A model generated the notes under the pieces. That model made no database searches and was not told the origin of the DNA. It was given only the letters and a program-made list of their open reading frames with translations. Position numbers and translations under genes: made by a program. DNA of 64,000 nucleotides from Amblyornis subalaris (taxonomy: Eukaryota; Chordata; Aves; Passeriformes; Ptilonorhynchidae): contig JACAXG010000025.1 of the NCBI GenBank assembly GCA_018881555.1, positions 4,471,899 through 4,535,898 on the forward strand, read 5' to 3'. This document shows, piece by piece, positions 50,001-63,290 of the stretch (position 1 is the stretch's first letter; every line of letters begins with the position of its first letter).

Positions 50001-53000
50001 GCCAAAGCTTGAGAGCTTGCTGTCATTTTCTTGTTATGGATTTTCTTGTCACTGGGTTATTCACTCACAAGCAGACAGCNGCCATGCTCTGGGGTTAGGC
50101 TCTTCTGCCCTTGCTAGGAAGGGGAAGGACTCACAAGACATGTTCTGTGTGTGTTGGTGTCTCCCATGCCTGAGATCTGTCCTGGGACAGAGCAGAGGGT
50201 GGTGGGCACAGAGAAACCCTTGTGATAGAGAGCCAGATGTGGGTCAGAAGTGGTTTAATCACCCATACAGAGACAAGAGGGGGTTGTCCAAGGCTCTCCT
50301 CTCCATCCTACAGCAGTGGCATTGCTGTCCAGGCCTTTTAGTGCACGCAGTAGCCATTGCTGGGGTAAGAACACACCCTTTAGAGGTGAAATTGGCAGCA
50401 CAAGTCTGTCCCACTCCCCATCCACCCTGTCTGCCTGCAGCCCTATGGCTATGTCAGGGAACAGCACAGCTCTGGAAACTCATGTCCTGGGGCTTGAGAG
50501 ACCCTGTCTGTCCTTGGGCAGTGAGGAACTAGGCCCTGAGGAGAGGGAAATGAGCTGTTAATTTACACGCAGCACACTTGCGGCTGCTCTTTATATTCCA
50601 TACCCCAGTGCTTTATCCAAAGTAATTTAAATGTCTCAAGCTCTGGTGCCCCCATCACTTTTCCTGGCACATTATGTTGCAGGCTAACTCATCTCACCAT
50701 TTGAATTTTTCCACATGAAATTAAGAGGAAAGTTCCCCTCCCTTTCAATCCCTTAATTTCACTGAACACTTTGCTGCATACTACACTTTCCTTCCAATGC
50801 CTCCTGGCTCTCACTCTGGCTCCTCTCCCGCTCCTTTGTATGTCCCAAACAGGACATGCATTTAGGGTGTTCAAAATGTGGAAACAAAGGTGGGGCAGGT
50901 TACTTATGCCTTAGTGACATATGAATAACTAGGGCACAAATCCAAGATAGAAGGCCACAAACTGCTCTGCCACTGGTTTCCTGTATCCCACTACTCACTT
51001 CCCTGTTCCTTACCACCTTTATCATCCATAAGGTATTTCAGAAGGGAATTGATGACCACTTTCACACCTTTTAGCACTTTGGGTGGGACCAAGAACCTCT
51101 CTTCTCTTTTTGTCTAGAAAGATACCCTAGACATCACCATTTTTGTNCACATAATAAAGGTTTTTTGGGTCTGATTCAATCATTAGAGATGTTACTGTTT
51201 ACGTAGGATTTAGTTGAGTCTTTTAAAGCAAAAATCAACATAGAAAGCATGTCCAGGTAGTTTGGGCATGCAGATTTTTAAAAGATGAAAGGAAACAATC
51301 ATGACATTTCCTAGAAATTATGGAAGTGTTGTTGGGCAACAGGGACTACTGATTTCCTGATTTCAATACTTTTGTATGGAAATGAAAAAGGCCTATAGGC
51401 AACCTGCAACAACCAAACGGATTAGTGTTATTTACAAACTGTAATGGTATCCAAATGTTTGGGGTTTTTTTATTAGGATCCCTTGAAACAGAGATTGCAG
51501 TGGTTTTAGGACTACGAACACTTTAGTCAGGCTATAACCTATGGGTTTAATAACAATAAGTTGTTTTCTCTGGCTGATTTAAAACCTACTTGTCCCATAA
51601 ACGTGTGGTGGATGGTTTTAATTAACACCTCAACAAAAGCAATTTTTCTGGGGGAGGGGATTGAAGCATGGGCAGCATTTAAAATTATATCTTGCAAAAG
51701 GAAATCTTTTTTATACTTGTTCTTCTCCTGGAACATAATTTGTCACTGCAACTCATTGACACTAGACATTGCCCATGAGAACAATTTTGTAGGAAGAACA
51801 GCAGCATTTTGACAACTTACAGACCCTTCATTGCACATGTATAGGGTGGAAAAAGAAAGTCTTAGGCTATCAATCCTCATGCTTTAGGGCAAAACACCTC
51901 TCATTAATGAAGGTCTGGCCAGAACTTGCCCCTATATTATTCTAGTTTTAATTTAGAGGGCTCCAAGAAAATTCCTTTGAAGCTGCCAGTGTTTCGGAGA
52001 TAGGAACACAGGTGCCAAGGAGCCCTGCTCTGAGCTAGATGTCCATTTGCACTTGGTGGCATCTCCATTTCCTTTGGGAAAAATGTACAGAAAGAAATCA
52101 AGGCTTTTGTAGTGCTCCATATGATGCAGTCTATCCTAGCCTATGGCCAGTGCTGTGGCATCCATTGGACATGTCCATCCTGCTGAGAGACATAGCCTTG
52201 GAGAATAGGAGCTTGAATTAAGTAACTTGCATCTGAAANGACTCAGGGAAAGTATGTCCCATAGGGAGGCCTGGAAAAAACATGTCTGATATGAGTTTCT
52301 TGCTATGCTCAAGAACCAGATGAAAGATTTCCTCTGATATATTTTTCTGTCCCCTGCCCAAAACTAGTTATGAACCTTTTCTTTGCTTGTCCGTGTGAAA
52401 GAGTGTCACAGAACACAACCAATTTTTAGCGCTTCTATCTAGTTTATTGCTTTAATTTGTTCTTGGCATTCTGCTTCTTTTTCCCTATGACCAATATTGT
52501 TCTGTTTCCTGAAAGAATCTGCAAAGAGCAAGTATTTTTTACCTGGCCTTCACATTGCTTGGTCAAACAAGCCAAATTTCACAATAGACATAGACTTCAT
52601 AGAATTACCATCTCGAGAACCTGTGTTTTAGACATGTTTCTGAGTCATTCTTTTGAACATGCTCAGGAGGCATAGTGACCCTTCTATTTCAGTCATTTCC
52701 CTATAATCATTGGCTATTAAAATCCAACTCAAACTCAATCATATTTGGAAGTCATAAGGGAAAAGGATCTAATTACTGCACAATGAGAAAACTCTTGTTA
52801 AACACCTTGTTTTGACTGCTAGACCCTCCTGGGGTTCCTAGTGAAACCATGCATGTCAGGGTGAAGACGGAAGTGGAGAAGTGAAGCAAATGCAAGCCAT
52901 CTGTCTGGAGAATTTATAAACTATTACTTGCTCTTGATAAATCAAACAAACAAAATCAGCTTTTATATCAACACTTTAAAAAAAAAAAGAATATATGAAG

Positions 53001-56000
53001 GATTTTGCTCACAACAGTCTCTTCAGTTAGAGGTTTGAATACCATTGGGGTTCTTTAATGATACCCAGAAACACAAATGGGATGGCTTCAAGAAACAATG
53101 GGAAGGAAATTTTGCTTGTATTTGTAGATATTCTCTTTCTTGGCATCTGTTTTATCTATTACCTTAATGCAGACAACTGTATCTTTTCAGCAAGGGAAGG
53201 CACTTTGGGTGAGTACAAGAAATGCTGAGGACAAGGCAGTTGAGGAAACCTGCACAGTCCTGAGAGTCCTTTTGAAACATCTGGTAGTCCAGAACAGGAT
53301 GTAGAGCAAAGGATGACAGATGGATGGATACACGGTATCTTCAAATGCAAATTAAAGAGGAAACACTAATTACATTTAAAAACAACAACAAGGGAGTCCA
53401 TTGATTTGAAATCAGAATTTCTGCCTTTGTCTTTCCACTTGCTCATTGCCAGTTTCCCATCATGGAGCAGTTCAGTGTTACTGCAGCACTCAGGAGAGTT
53501 CAGTTCGGTTCATGTCTGCCTCTCACTTCTGTGGTTTGGTCAATTTACTTTTTGTTCTCTTGTTATGGAGATAATATCAGCCCTTCCTCTGTCTTTTGCA
53601 TTTAGANGGCAATTCTTTGGGTGCATTATATATTTTATAACTTCTCTGCTTAGAGCTGGGCATGGGGAGAGTCTGACTTTGGTTAGGACATACATTTTCT
53701 CCTTTATTCGTTTCTTATACAAGTACTACTTTGGAACTTCCCAAAGACTTTTGTCATCTCTTTCTGCTAAAAACACAGTGTTATCACATTGTTTGTATAT
53801 TAACTTAATACAACTTAACATTTACTAGTGAAAACATAGCTTCCTTTCTCTGTGGATCTGCAGGTCTCCATTTAAGATATGCTTCCTTTAAATTAGTTAT
53901 ATAATGCCAAGAAAGACAATGTGATTTCTCTTCATGCAGAATAATCAAACCCATTTTCTTTATGTAGTGTTTCATCCTTTTACAAGAACNAAGTAGATGT
54001 AGATGTGTCAAAATCAAAATGGGGCTATTGTTTCAAGGCACACCCAACAAGCAGGTGGAAGTAAAGGAAAACTCTCTTCAGTGGAAACTTCTAAGAGAAC
54101 ATACAGGAATGCACAGGATATACATATCTCAACTTGCAAAAATAACTCTGCAGGAGCCGTAATGACCACCAGCCAGCAAGACCGTGGGTTTATGAGCCAT
54201 ATCTCCATTTTATTCCATTTTATTCTAGCGTGAACTTGTATCCAATTGCAAGTTGTTGTTTTCAGATATTGCCAACAGGGAACAATGTGGGTATACATTG
54301 TATGTGCATGTCAATAAAACCTATTTAGAATATGGTTTCATTTCCTTACTGCCACCTACTAGGAAATAACTACCAGGTATGAAGTTTAACAGCTGTCCCC
54401 ATGATCGGAAAGTGATTTTCATAAGGTTTTGAAGAAACGCNCAGAGAAAACATTGATTCATGTTCAGCCTTGTAGCAAGCATACAGGGAGCCTAGATTGA
54501 TAAGGACCTAAGACTGGTAAATCATAATGTAAATAAAAGCACTATTTTTCATGCAGTTTATTTACAATGGCTTTACTACGCTACATTTCCAGGGAAATAT
54601 ATGTTCTTGTCAGGAAACTTCAGGGGAAGTAAATGAGTTTGAATCACATGAATAGGTTTAAATGCCATGGCTGAAATTTAGTAAACTATTTTGCACTATC
54701 TCTTCTTCTTCATTAAAAGTGGAACATTTTTCTCTGTCTCTTAACGTACTTAATAATAAGACTGGATTACCCAGTGGGACACTGGGTAGGAGCAGCATCC
54801 TTTAGTGTTTCTGAAAAATCTCACACTTTAGCATTAATTCCTCATCATGAGTCAGAATCTGACTCTGAATCAATATATAATGGAGTCTGGATCCATGAAT
54901 ATTCCTGCTGGTTTCTATTTATCTGTGTGTTACATAGTCTGGGACCCAACTACCAATGCTGGATCTGAGCAATTTCCACAAAAAAAATTTAAAACCTTGA
55001 ACACATATGCTGCTTATGAAGTCTCCAGCTTTCTCTCAGCTTGGGGTCCAAATTTTGCATTTGGGAGAAAAATATCAGCAAGAATTTGGGAATGGCAAAA
55101 GACATTTACTTTATGACCCAAAGAGANGAATGTTAAGGTTTCTCGGGAACAGTGTGCCTATACATTCCTGAATTCTAGTGTCACATAGAGGTGACAGGGT
55201 TATAGGATGGTGCGGGAGACATGACCAGAACTGCATTTCTGGCCTTTCATGGCAGTCTAGACATGTGCAACTGGATGCAACTTTCAGAAGTCACCAAATT
55301 CTTCTGATTGCAAGAAAGTAGAATAAACTACACAGGTCATAATCTGACAAGTATTTATGTAAATTATTAAATACCTAAGAAAGGAATCTCACAACTTTCC
55401 TAAGGAAAAGTGAACACCTTCCCTAACATTCACACCAAAGGGTCTCTTGTGATTTTGGAAACATTTCCTGAATTTTGAGGCAACAGAGTTCTCTCTTTTG
55501 GTTTAGAATTTCACACAAGGTGTTCGAATTAGGATCCCATGAGCTACCAGACTCTGAGAACCACAGGACATTGACCAGTTTCAGAACCTGTAGTCCAAAT
55601 TTTTTCTTTTTTATCTTTTTTTTTACTCTTTTAAATTTTTTTAAATATATTTTTTATTTTTTTGTACTGCATATTTATGTTTCAAGTTCTCCAAATCCAC
55701 ACTCAGCACTGGAGTCCTGTTGTACAAAGTGATGAACGAATATAGTAAGCAGATGTCCACGCATGAGAGAAACCTCTCTAGGTCTGGAGGGTACAGATAG
55801 CAGTGGGAACTGAGGTGAAATGAACAAGGCAATGCTTTGTGCAGTTTAGGCAAGTTTGAACTTTTTTTTTTGGGGGGTAGAGTTCAAATAAGAAAAGAGG
55901 TACAAATAATGGTGGGAGTGGGGTAAACTAATAATGGGATGGTATTTTAGATTTTGGATCGGAAAAACCTGTCATGTCCTTGCCAACTATACTGATCAGC

Positions 56001-57000
56001 TGAACCTAGTAAATTTGGAAATCTTTATTTTTCTATGAAACTTTTCTACCTGGGCAGGAATGGCTCCCATACTCCTTGCCACATGATTATCTCAGATTTG
56101 CTAAAGACCTGGAGCTAGTAATGAGATAAAAAAACCAAATCAGACGTGAAGCATTCTTAATTCGTTGCGAAGACATATTGTGCATGTACCAGACAATTCA
56201 TGATTACCAATTAACTTTATGTGGAAGGTACTAGGATTTTATGAAGATCAATGACATAATAAAATCCATACTGTAACTTAGGATGGGTGGATGGTTTCTG
56301 AGTCTTGAATAGACTCNAGTAATAACTGAGCCTGACTAGCTGTACAATTACTCACCAAACATTGCCACCTACAATTTTCAGCAAGGAATGATTGTGGACT
56401 CAGTGATATGAAAATTTTCCTTTAACTGATAATACTTACACAGTCTGTTTCATTTTCTAGGCTGTTTTATTTTCCTACAACTTGTGGGCAGCACAGACAG
56501 AGGTGCTGCTTGTCACTTAAAGGAGGTGGCAGAGGAGCAGAGAGACAAGAAGAGAGCAAGTCAGGGAGAGCAAAGAAAAAATGAAGGGTGCAAATAAAAG
56601 TAGGGAGGCAATTGTCCTTTTGTTTATTTTTGGAAACATTGAATACCTTTCTCAAATTGTGTTTAAATCGGCCAAGAAGTGAAAAGTTCTTTGGGAAACA
56701 GGACATTGATCAACAGAGATGCACAATGACACTCCCTTCCCCCCCAGTATACAGCTATGTAAGTCTTTTTCCCTAGGAGACTTTCCTGATAAGAAAGAGG
56801 CTAAAGGGAAATACAGAAGAAGAAGTTTCTGAATTATCACCATTCTCAGCAGCCAATAGATTTACCATTCTTTGAAGCTGCAGCAGTATTTGTTACACAT
56901 TTAGTCTTTCTCCCAGATGAATCCTTCCCTATAAGATCCCGCTTCCTCCTATGGATTAATAAGTATTTCACTACACAGGAACCCAAGAAATGTGTATATA
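50001..57000. other. Noncoding single-copy sequence
   Basis: No gene or interspersed repeat was recognised. A G/C-richer patch at 50080-50540 gives the longest open frame of the window (171 codons, start TTG, one N), overlapped by frames on the other strand; its composition (Cys, Trp, Leu, Pro rich) is that of translated noncoding G/C-rich DNA. T-rich simple sequence lies at 55600-55665. Confidence 0.6.
55600..55665. repeat. T-rich low-complexity tract
   Basis: Long T runs with scattered C and A over about 65 bases. No internal unit is clear. Confidence 0.8.
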
Positions 57001-58376
57001 TTCATTAGCTAGAGCTCAAAAAAGAGACAGCATTTTCAGGTGAGTGATTGGAAGGACCAGGAGGTAATGGCTATCTGCAGAATTAGTCCTTTCCTGCCTT
57101 AGTTGAAAGTCACCGTCCTCAGTTGCAATTGATAAAGATTAATGACTTTTTGTATTGGCTCTAGGGTGAAGCAGATACTAGAGAGTTCAAGTAATCTTTC
57201 ATAGAGTGATAATTCTTCAGAACCAGGCACAAATTAAGTTATAAAATGCAGGTTGAAACCAGCCTTTCTTTAGATGATCAAAAGCATGGACATGTAGGAT
57301 GGTATAAGCCAAGGCTGCCCGAGCTTTGATCCCATTTTAGTTGATCCTTCACAAAGGATTGTGAAGTCCCTGCTGAGGGTTCCAAATGTCCCTCCATCTG
57401 AATAAAACTCCTGTATTACAAGACCACCTGAGAATGAGACTCTCTTGTTTGAGAACAAGAAAGTGGAGAGGAAGGTGATGTAGGGAAGTGAGAAGAAAAA
57501 TGGTCTTTTCCACAGGGTAAGAACTTTTTATTCTGATTTACATAAGTCTAGTTATAATGAGGTGTTGACTTATGTGTGAGATATCTTGGTTATTCCAAAA
57601 CAAAAAAGCAAGCAAACTCAGTCAGGAGGAGGGAAAAAAAAGTTACTATTTCCAGTGCCCATAATACAGCCATGTAACTCATTGCTTCAAGATATATTAA
57701 TGTAGTTTCCAGTCCAAATGATAAACATATAGGTTCTTTACGTAGTTTTCAAATTACAAAAATTGATGCAATAAAGTGAAAAATAAGTAGAAAAGTTTAT
57801 GAATCATGATGTAAGCTGGCATTTCATGGGTAGGAGTTAGATAAGGCAAGGCATAATTGTCAACTGTGAATTCCCATACATTTTCCTCCTGAGAATTTGG
57901 GACCAGACTTTGTGCCAGGGACAGGATGCTGTACTNAATCATCCATAATTTTCTCCAGAAAGATGATTTCTGTGTTTCCAGTGATGTCTGTCAATGAACA
58001 AAAAGCACNTCTCTCTAAATCTTGCACGAAGTGGGAACTGGCTGCTTGCTAAAGTACAATGTACCTGCAGCACAAAATAGTTCAGTTTCCAAACTGCACA
58101 ATATTTAATAAGCAATGTGATGCAGAATGCAATAACTATTAATAAAGCCACTCCACTGAATTGATTTTAGCATGATTAAACTTTTCTTTACCTTATTTCA
58201 CAGTCCATTTGAAATGTTCTATTTTTCCTTTAATGGCAAAGGAAAATCTGAGCTTTAACGAAACACAGCAGTATAAATTCAACCCAGCATATGGCACAGA
58301 TGAACAGAAAGCTTTATCAGGAAAAAGGTGACAGCACCAAAATCAAAACTCCGAGCTGTGACACCATGTAATTGAT

Positions 58377-59890
58377 TTAGATAGGAGAGTATCTGTACAC
58401 ATTGAACGATGAGAAACTGTCAGCAATGGGCCAAATTACACTTTTTTGAGGTTTTTGAGAATATGGTGATGCAAATAAATGCATCTTAGTGGTGGGTAGA
58501 AATAGAAGGAGAAAGTTTACAAGAGGTTTNCAGCAGCTGGAGTAGTAGCCAATACATTCAGCTTTGGTTTCTTTGGGAAAAGCACAGATCTGTTTAAGAT
58601 CATTCCTTCTCCACTCACCATGGAGAAACACCCCTGTAAATGCAGGCCAAATTTTACGNTATTGCTCAGGGTGAGGTGTTTCCCATTTGCTGAAAACACT
58701 GTCAAGGACTTCAAAGTTGAATTTTTCAGGGCAGCAATACAGACCTTGTTTCTTATAGAAAACCATATTGGCAGAGAAGGGACGGTGGATGATAACTCTC
58801 TGTGGGTGAAAAGCNGATCCAGATTTTTAATCTGTGGTTCAATTTAAAAGACCAGCTTCCTCATTCCAGGAGTCTTCTTCCTCCCTCCTATGACTTGAAG
58901 AGTTACAGTACTTGCCAGATAAGTGGGTGCTTTGGGCATAAGTTTCCTCACCATGAGTTCCCTAAACCTTGAGGTTTTGCATGAGATAGGGACTTTGCTG
59001 GTAGATTTTGGAAAANAATATAAGCTGTCACAGCACATTGTGCATGTGGTCCAAGGCCATCTGTATGTGATGCGGTTGAGGCCCTCTGCCATTGATACTC
59101 GTGATGATGCACATCCAATCGTGTCAACTGTAGAGCTGCTCCAATGATTTTGTTGGAAACTGTATAGGTGGTGCTGTCTAAAAACTGAAGTATTAATGAA
59201 TTAATAGTGCTCAGGCTGCAGTGCAAGATGAAACTGTATGATGCATAGGCTTAATTGTCTCCAAAAAGGAGTGGTTTTGTAGGTGTTGGATATGGCCTGT
59301 TTTGGAAATGAAAATTGTCAATATAGGGCACAATAACTTTGATAAATGACAGATGGACTGAAACTGAGGACAAAAGTACATGATGGAAGGCATTTACCAG
59401 ACTGCAATGTATCAAGTCCTTTCCATCAGCAGACCCAGTGTGACACANGTTCACGCTTGCTCCGGCTGTAAAATGAAATGTATTAACTTAAGCCACCATG
59501 GTTTATGTTCCGTTTTCCTTTCTAATGTGGGTAGGTTAGGAGTGTTCACAAGGTCATTCCTGGTGCCTCAATGTCTTCACTGACAGATGGCAACTTGATG
59601 AGCTGTGGTAATGCCATCGTTTCCGCTCATGTGCCTGTATCCTGAGGAGTACTGAGCAATTGCAGCTCAGTAAAATCCAGGATCTTGCTGTGCCTCGAGA
59701 AACAATTATAGAGGACACCACTTCTCACCCCATGGGACCACAGTGAGCAGGCTGCAGAAGTTGCCTGAGTTTTCCATCATACCAGAATCCCTTTTGCAAT
59801 TCATTGCCATTGATGTTTTCAAACCTGTCTGTCTGACAGCCCCTGTTACAGCAGGCAGACTGTCTGGGAGCTGACAGCTTTATCTGTATC
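58377..59890 (-). other. Cluster of minus-strand open frames, possible pseudogene
   Basis: On the minus strand a chain of frames covers this segment with frame changes: 59251-59454, 58948-59226, 58844-59092 and 58377-58766 (129 codons with two N). Further upstream on the same strand, short frames contain 'LLQPAHCGP' and 'LPQLIKLPSVSEDIEAPGM', which loosely recall the histidine-loop and later loop of trypsin-like proteases, but the spacing and the missing hallmark residues leave this unproven. A processed pseudogene with frameshifts would look like this, yet so could chance in a G/C-neutral region: a 74-codon plus-strand frame also runs through 58923-59147. I recognise no family with confidence. 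Confidence 0.15.
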
Positions 59891-61854
59891 TCTTTCACAC
59901 CTCTTTAGCGATAATTTTTGATGTGAGGTAGGTTTTGATCAACTGCCTCCTCTCTTATATGCTCAGCTAAACAAACTATTTGATTTTTTTTTTTTATACC
60001 GTGATGGGTAAATATGTCAGTCATGTTGTTGAACATGCTGGCAACAGGAGATGTAAATATGTCATAGCTGATGGTTACAAGCCTCAGTGATCATACTAGG
60101 TTTGAATTAAGGATTATTTTTGTACTGCCTTTGCAGACACTGGCAACCAGTTCTGCCGCCTTTGAAATCTAAGAAAAAGCTTTGGGCCCACATGAAATGA
60201 GCCACTTTCCATAAATGTAAAACACACTGGTATTTTTCACATTCATGTGTATTTTTGTTCATGGGAATAAATAGGGCCAGAGAGAAGCAAGTAAGAATAG
60301 CTCTTCCATGTGATTCTTGAATCAGCCAAGAGAAAAGAGGTTATAAAAACTTTCCTAGATGTTCTTGTCATAAGCCCTCCCCTGCTATTGCTTAGGCAAC
60401 CCAAGTAATCCTGCAGGAGTCAACAACAGAACTTTTTTTCCCCAAGAGTGTTGTTTAATGAAATAAGATTTTTGTTCATGGAGTGGAGAGGGGATGTGTG
60501 TAGACAGCATTGTGACAGACCTTACCCTTAAATGTCAGAGGGACAAGGGAAAAGTAGGGCTGCTATGTTGAATGAAATCAGATTTTCTTCTAGGGACAGG
60601 CTTCATGCAGCCTATGCTTGCTCAGAAGTCTTTGAGTCCTTCTGCCTGTAAGGGCAGAATCCCTCTGTCACCATCTTACAGTGTGAGCACTGTACATCAA
60701 GTCCTTCATGTTCAGGTCTGTGCCTTCCTATATATGACATAGTCCCAACTGATGACCACAAAACTACTGTTAACCAATATCTGTCTTTATCTGACTCCAG
60801 TGACCCTCTTATTTCAAGATCAAAACTAAGGAAGTTAGACTGAATCTTTGGTCCTTCTTCCGCTTAAGTGGTTCTGAGAACTGCTCCTACAGGGTTTTCT
60901 GTTTTGCTTTACTTTATGTTCTGATTTGTTTTATTTTATGTATTTTTTCATTTCCCCCTCTTCTTTTGATTTTTTTTTGAGTGGTTTTTGTACTAAATCA
61001 GTGGTTGAAAATCCACATGCAAGTGAAAGTCAAGAATCAAGATTTACAGTCTGTTAATGTTTCTTCAAAATGTCTTCTGATGTAAGAAATGGAAGAACAC
61101 CTCTATCTTTTCGAGCTGATCACCAGCCTTTGTTCCAGCCAGNCAGTTTCCTCGCTGATAGGGTTATGTTTTGTGGCCATGTAAACTCCCTAGGAGCGTG
61201 TTTTTGACAAGCTGTCAGGACTAACCATCTGGAGTGATATCNTGGCATACTTTTTTTCACACTTAAAACACCAACCAGAGACAAACAATGCAATGATCAT
61301 CTTGTAAAGTGATGTCTTGGAATCATATCAGCAGGGAAATGAATGTGCTAAGAATGCTGTTAAGCATCTATCCCAGGTGGTAGAATAATTGAAGGTGTTT
61401 ATTGGGGATTTGTCATGAAAAGAATAACTGACTTAAGACAATGTTGCTCTGAAAAAGGAAAAGGTTTTGAACTTCATTAAGATAAAATTTTTGGACCTGG
61501 CATAACTAGAGTTCTTTTCTATAATTAAAAAATTAGGATGGCCTTTTCTGCTACCATGAAATATTTCTGAGAAAGACAAATACAGATTTCTTCTAAATGA
61601 GTACAAAGGTATCCAGTAATGGAGTCTGAATTCAGGGAGATGCAAATGCATTTCTTGGAGAGAAGGGATTTCCACCACACTTCTCTCTGCAAGAAAGTAA
61701 TATTGTTAGGGTGTTTTGGTTTTTTTTCTCTTAAATACTGGTTACCATCACCCTGGGGATACTCTCGTCAGAATTAAAGCGTAGCTTTGGGTGCCTTTGG
61801 GGACTGACTCTTACTAAGAAAAGCTCAATAAGCAATGGCAGCAAGGAATACACA

Positions 61855-62250
61855 TTCTTATCTGAGGCTGTCCAAGGATCCATGATTTTTCTATTATTAA
61901 ATTTTAATTAATGGATGCTACTGCACAGACTAATTGGCCATTGTGCTATGAAGACCTATGTCAGTGAATTCATGTCTTCAGTGAAGAATAAAATTTTTCA
62001 CAGCAGGGACTCATTGTTCTCACTTTGTGTTTGCATAGCATCTGTCACAACAAGGTCTTGATTTCACTTTTTGGTCCATTGCTATAGCATAAGCATTACA
62101 ATAAAAATTAGAGCACTATAATTATTCACGATCATAATTTTCTGTGGATGTCTTTGTTACTTTTACCAAATAGACTTTACAATATGTATCGAAGAAATAA
62201 ACAATGAACAATATTTCTCCGCAGCTTTTTGAAATTGTCTCTTAAAATAT
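61855..62250. promoter_or_regulatory. Candidate conserved noncoding element
   Basis: Begins with ATTATTAAATTTTAATTAAT (TAATTA at 61905-61910) followed by ATGGATGC, CTAATTGGCCATTGTG, TGTCAGTGAATTCATG and later TTTGCATAGC and ATAATTATTCACGATCATAA. The mix of homeodomain, SOX-like and POU-like words in non-repetitive, CpG-poor DNA resembles vertebrate enhancer sequence. Motif density is the only evidence. Confidence 0.25.
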
Positions 62251-63159
62251 GTCTATTTAACATCTGACTGTCAGGCTCTGTTTAGCCTGAGAAATCCCCT
62301 CGGGGCTGAGCAGCTGAGATATGCTAAACCAAAGGTACTGTGGAAATTGTTTCCCTTCATGATTAACTCACCTCCCAAAGGCTGAATGAACAGGTACCTC
62401 TTCAGCAGAAGTCTGCTAAAAGCTGGGCATGTTCAGTTCCTTGTAGGATTAATCCAGAAATTCACAAAGTTGGGCTAAAAATGAGTCAAAAACCAGGAGT
62501 CCTGAGATCAGACCAGAGCAGAAGTCTGTGGTCTTGGAGATCTCCAACCTTCATCCCTGAAAGGCAGTGACTCCTGGGAAGCNGGAAGAAGCCCAAAGAA
62601 CTGGACACCCTAGTTCCTTGCAGGACCTTCTGCAAGTGTTACTGAATGGAGACATTTCACAGCCCTGCTGTGCCCATACTGAGTGTGCCTTCCCAGTGAT
62701 GCAATCAATCCCTCAAGCCCTTCAACGGATCAGAGTAAAGGACCATGTAGTCCTATAAGACTTTAGGTTACAAACCANAAAAGTAATTAATTCTCAGACA
62801 AATGTTTGTAGCAGAGATCTCCCCTCAGTATCTATAGCACTATTGGCTATTTTGTTGATGCATTGTGCATATCTTTTTAACAGCCTTCTTATTTTTATGG
62901 CACATTTTTCCATCTCCCATACCCCTGCTTATTCCATATATNACAAGCTTTTATGTTGTGCTTCACCTAGTGGATCTAAACTTTGAAATTTTTGAAACTA
63001 AAGCCATATTGCTATAGTTTATATTTTCAATTTCTTGTATTTGTTTTCATTAATCATGGCTTTCTTCACAGGTGGTTTCTTGTATTACCTTGTTATTGAT
63101 GCGAGCAAAACACAGGGNTTTTTTTTTCCCCTTTCATACATTTACTTTCCCCATTTGAA

Positions 63160-63290
63160 TTACGCCTCTTGCATTTATAAATGACCATGCCTGCGAGGCA
63201 TTTGGGCACTTAGATGAGAAATGCTGATGAAAGACAGAGCTTTGAGACACTCGTGTCCATTTGCGGTTAATTTAGGCAGCATCCACAGCT
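63160..63290. promoter_or_regulatory. Candidate conserved noncoding element
   Basis: Complex single-copy stretch with CATTTATAAATGACCATG, a small GCCTGCGAGGC inverted repeat (63189-63199) and GCGGTTAATTTAGGC near 63263. It keeps CpGs in these words although the surroundings are CpG-poor, a mild sign of constraint. Weak call. Confidence 0.18.

Noticed and set aside
50017..50532. Longest open frame (171 codons, plus strand)
   Set aside because: It starts at TTG, contains an N, has Cys/Trp/Pro-rich composition typical of translated G/C-rich noncoding DNA, and overlaps frames in other registers and on the other strand. No family recognised.
52595..52625. 'catagaattacc' resembling the CR1 tail 'catagaatc'
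   Set aside because: Only a few bases match and the expected 'gttggaa' and 'gtccaac' phrases do not follow.
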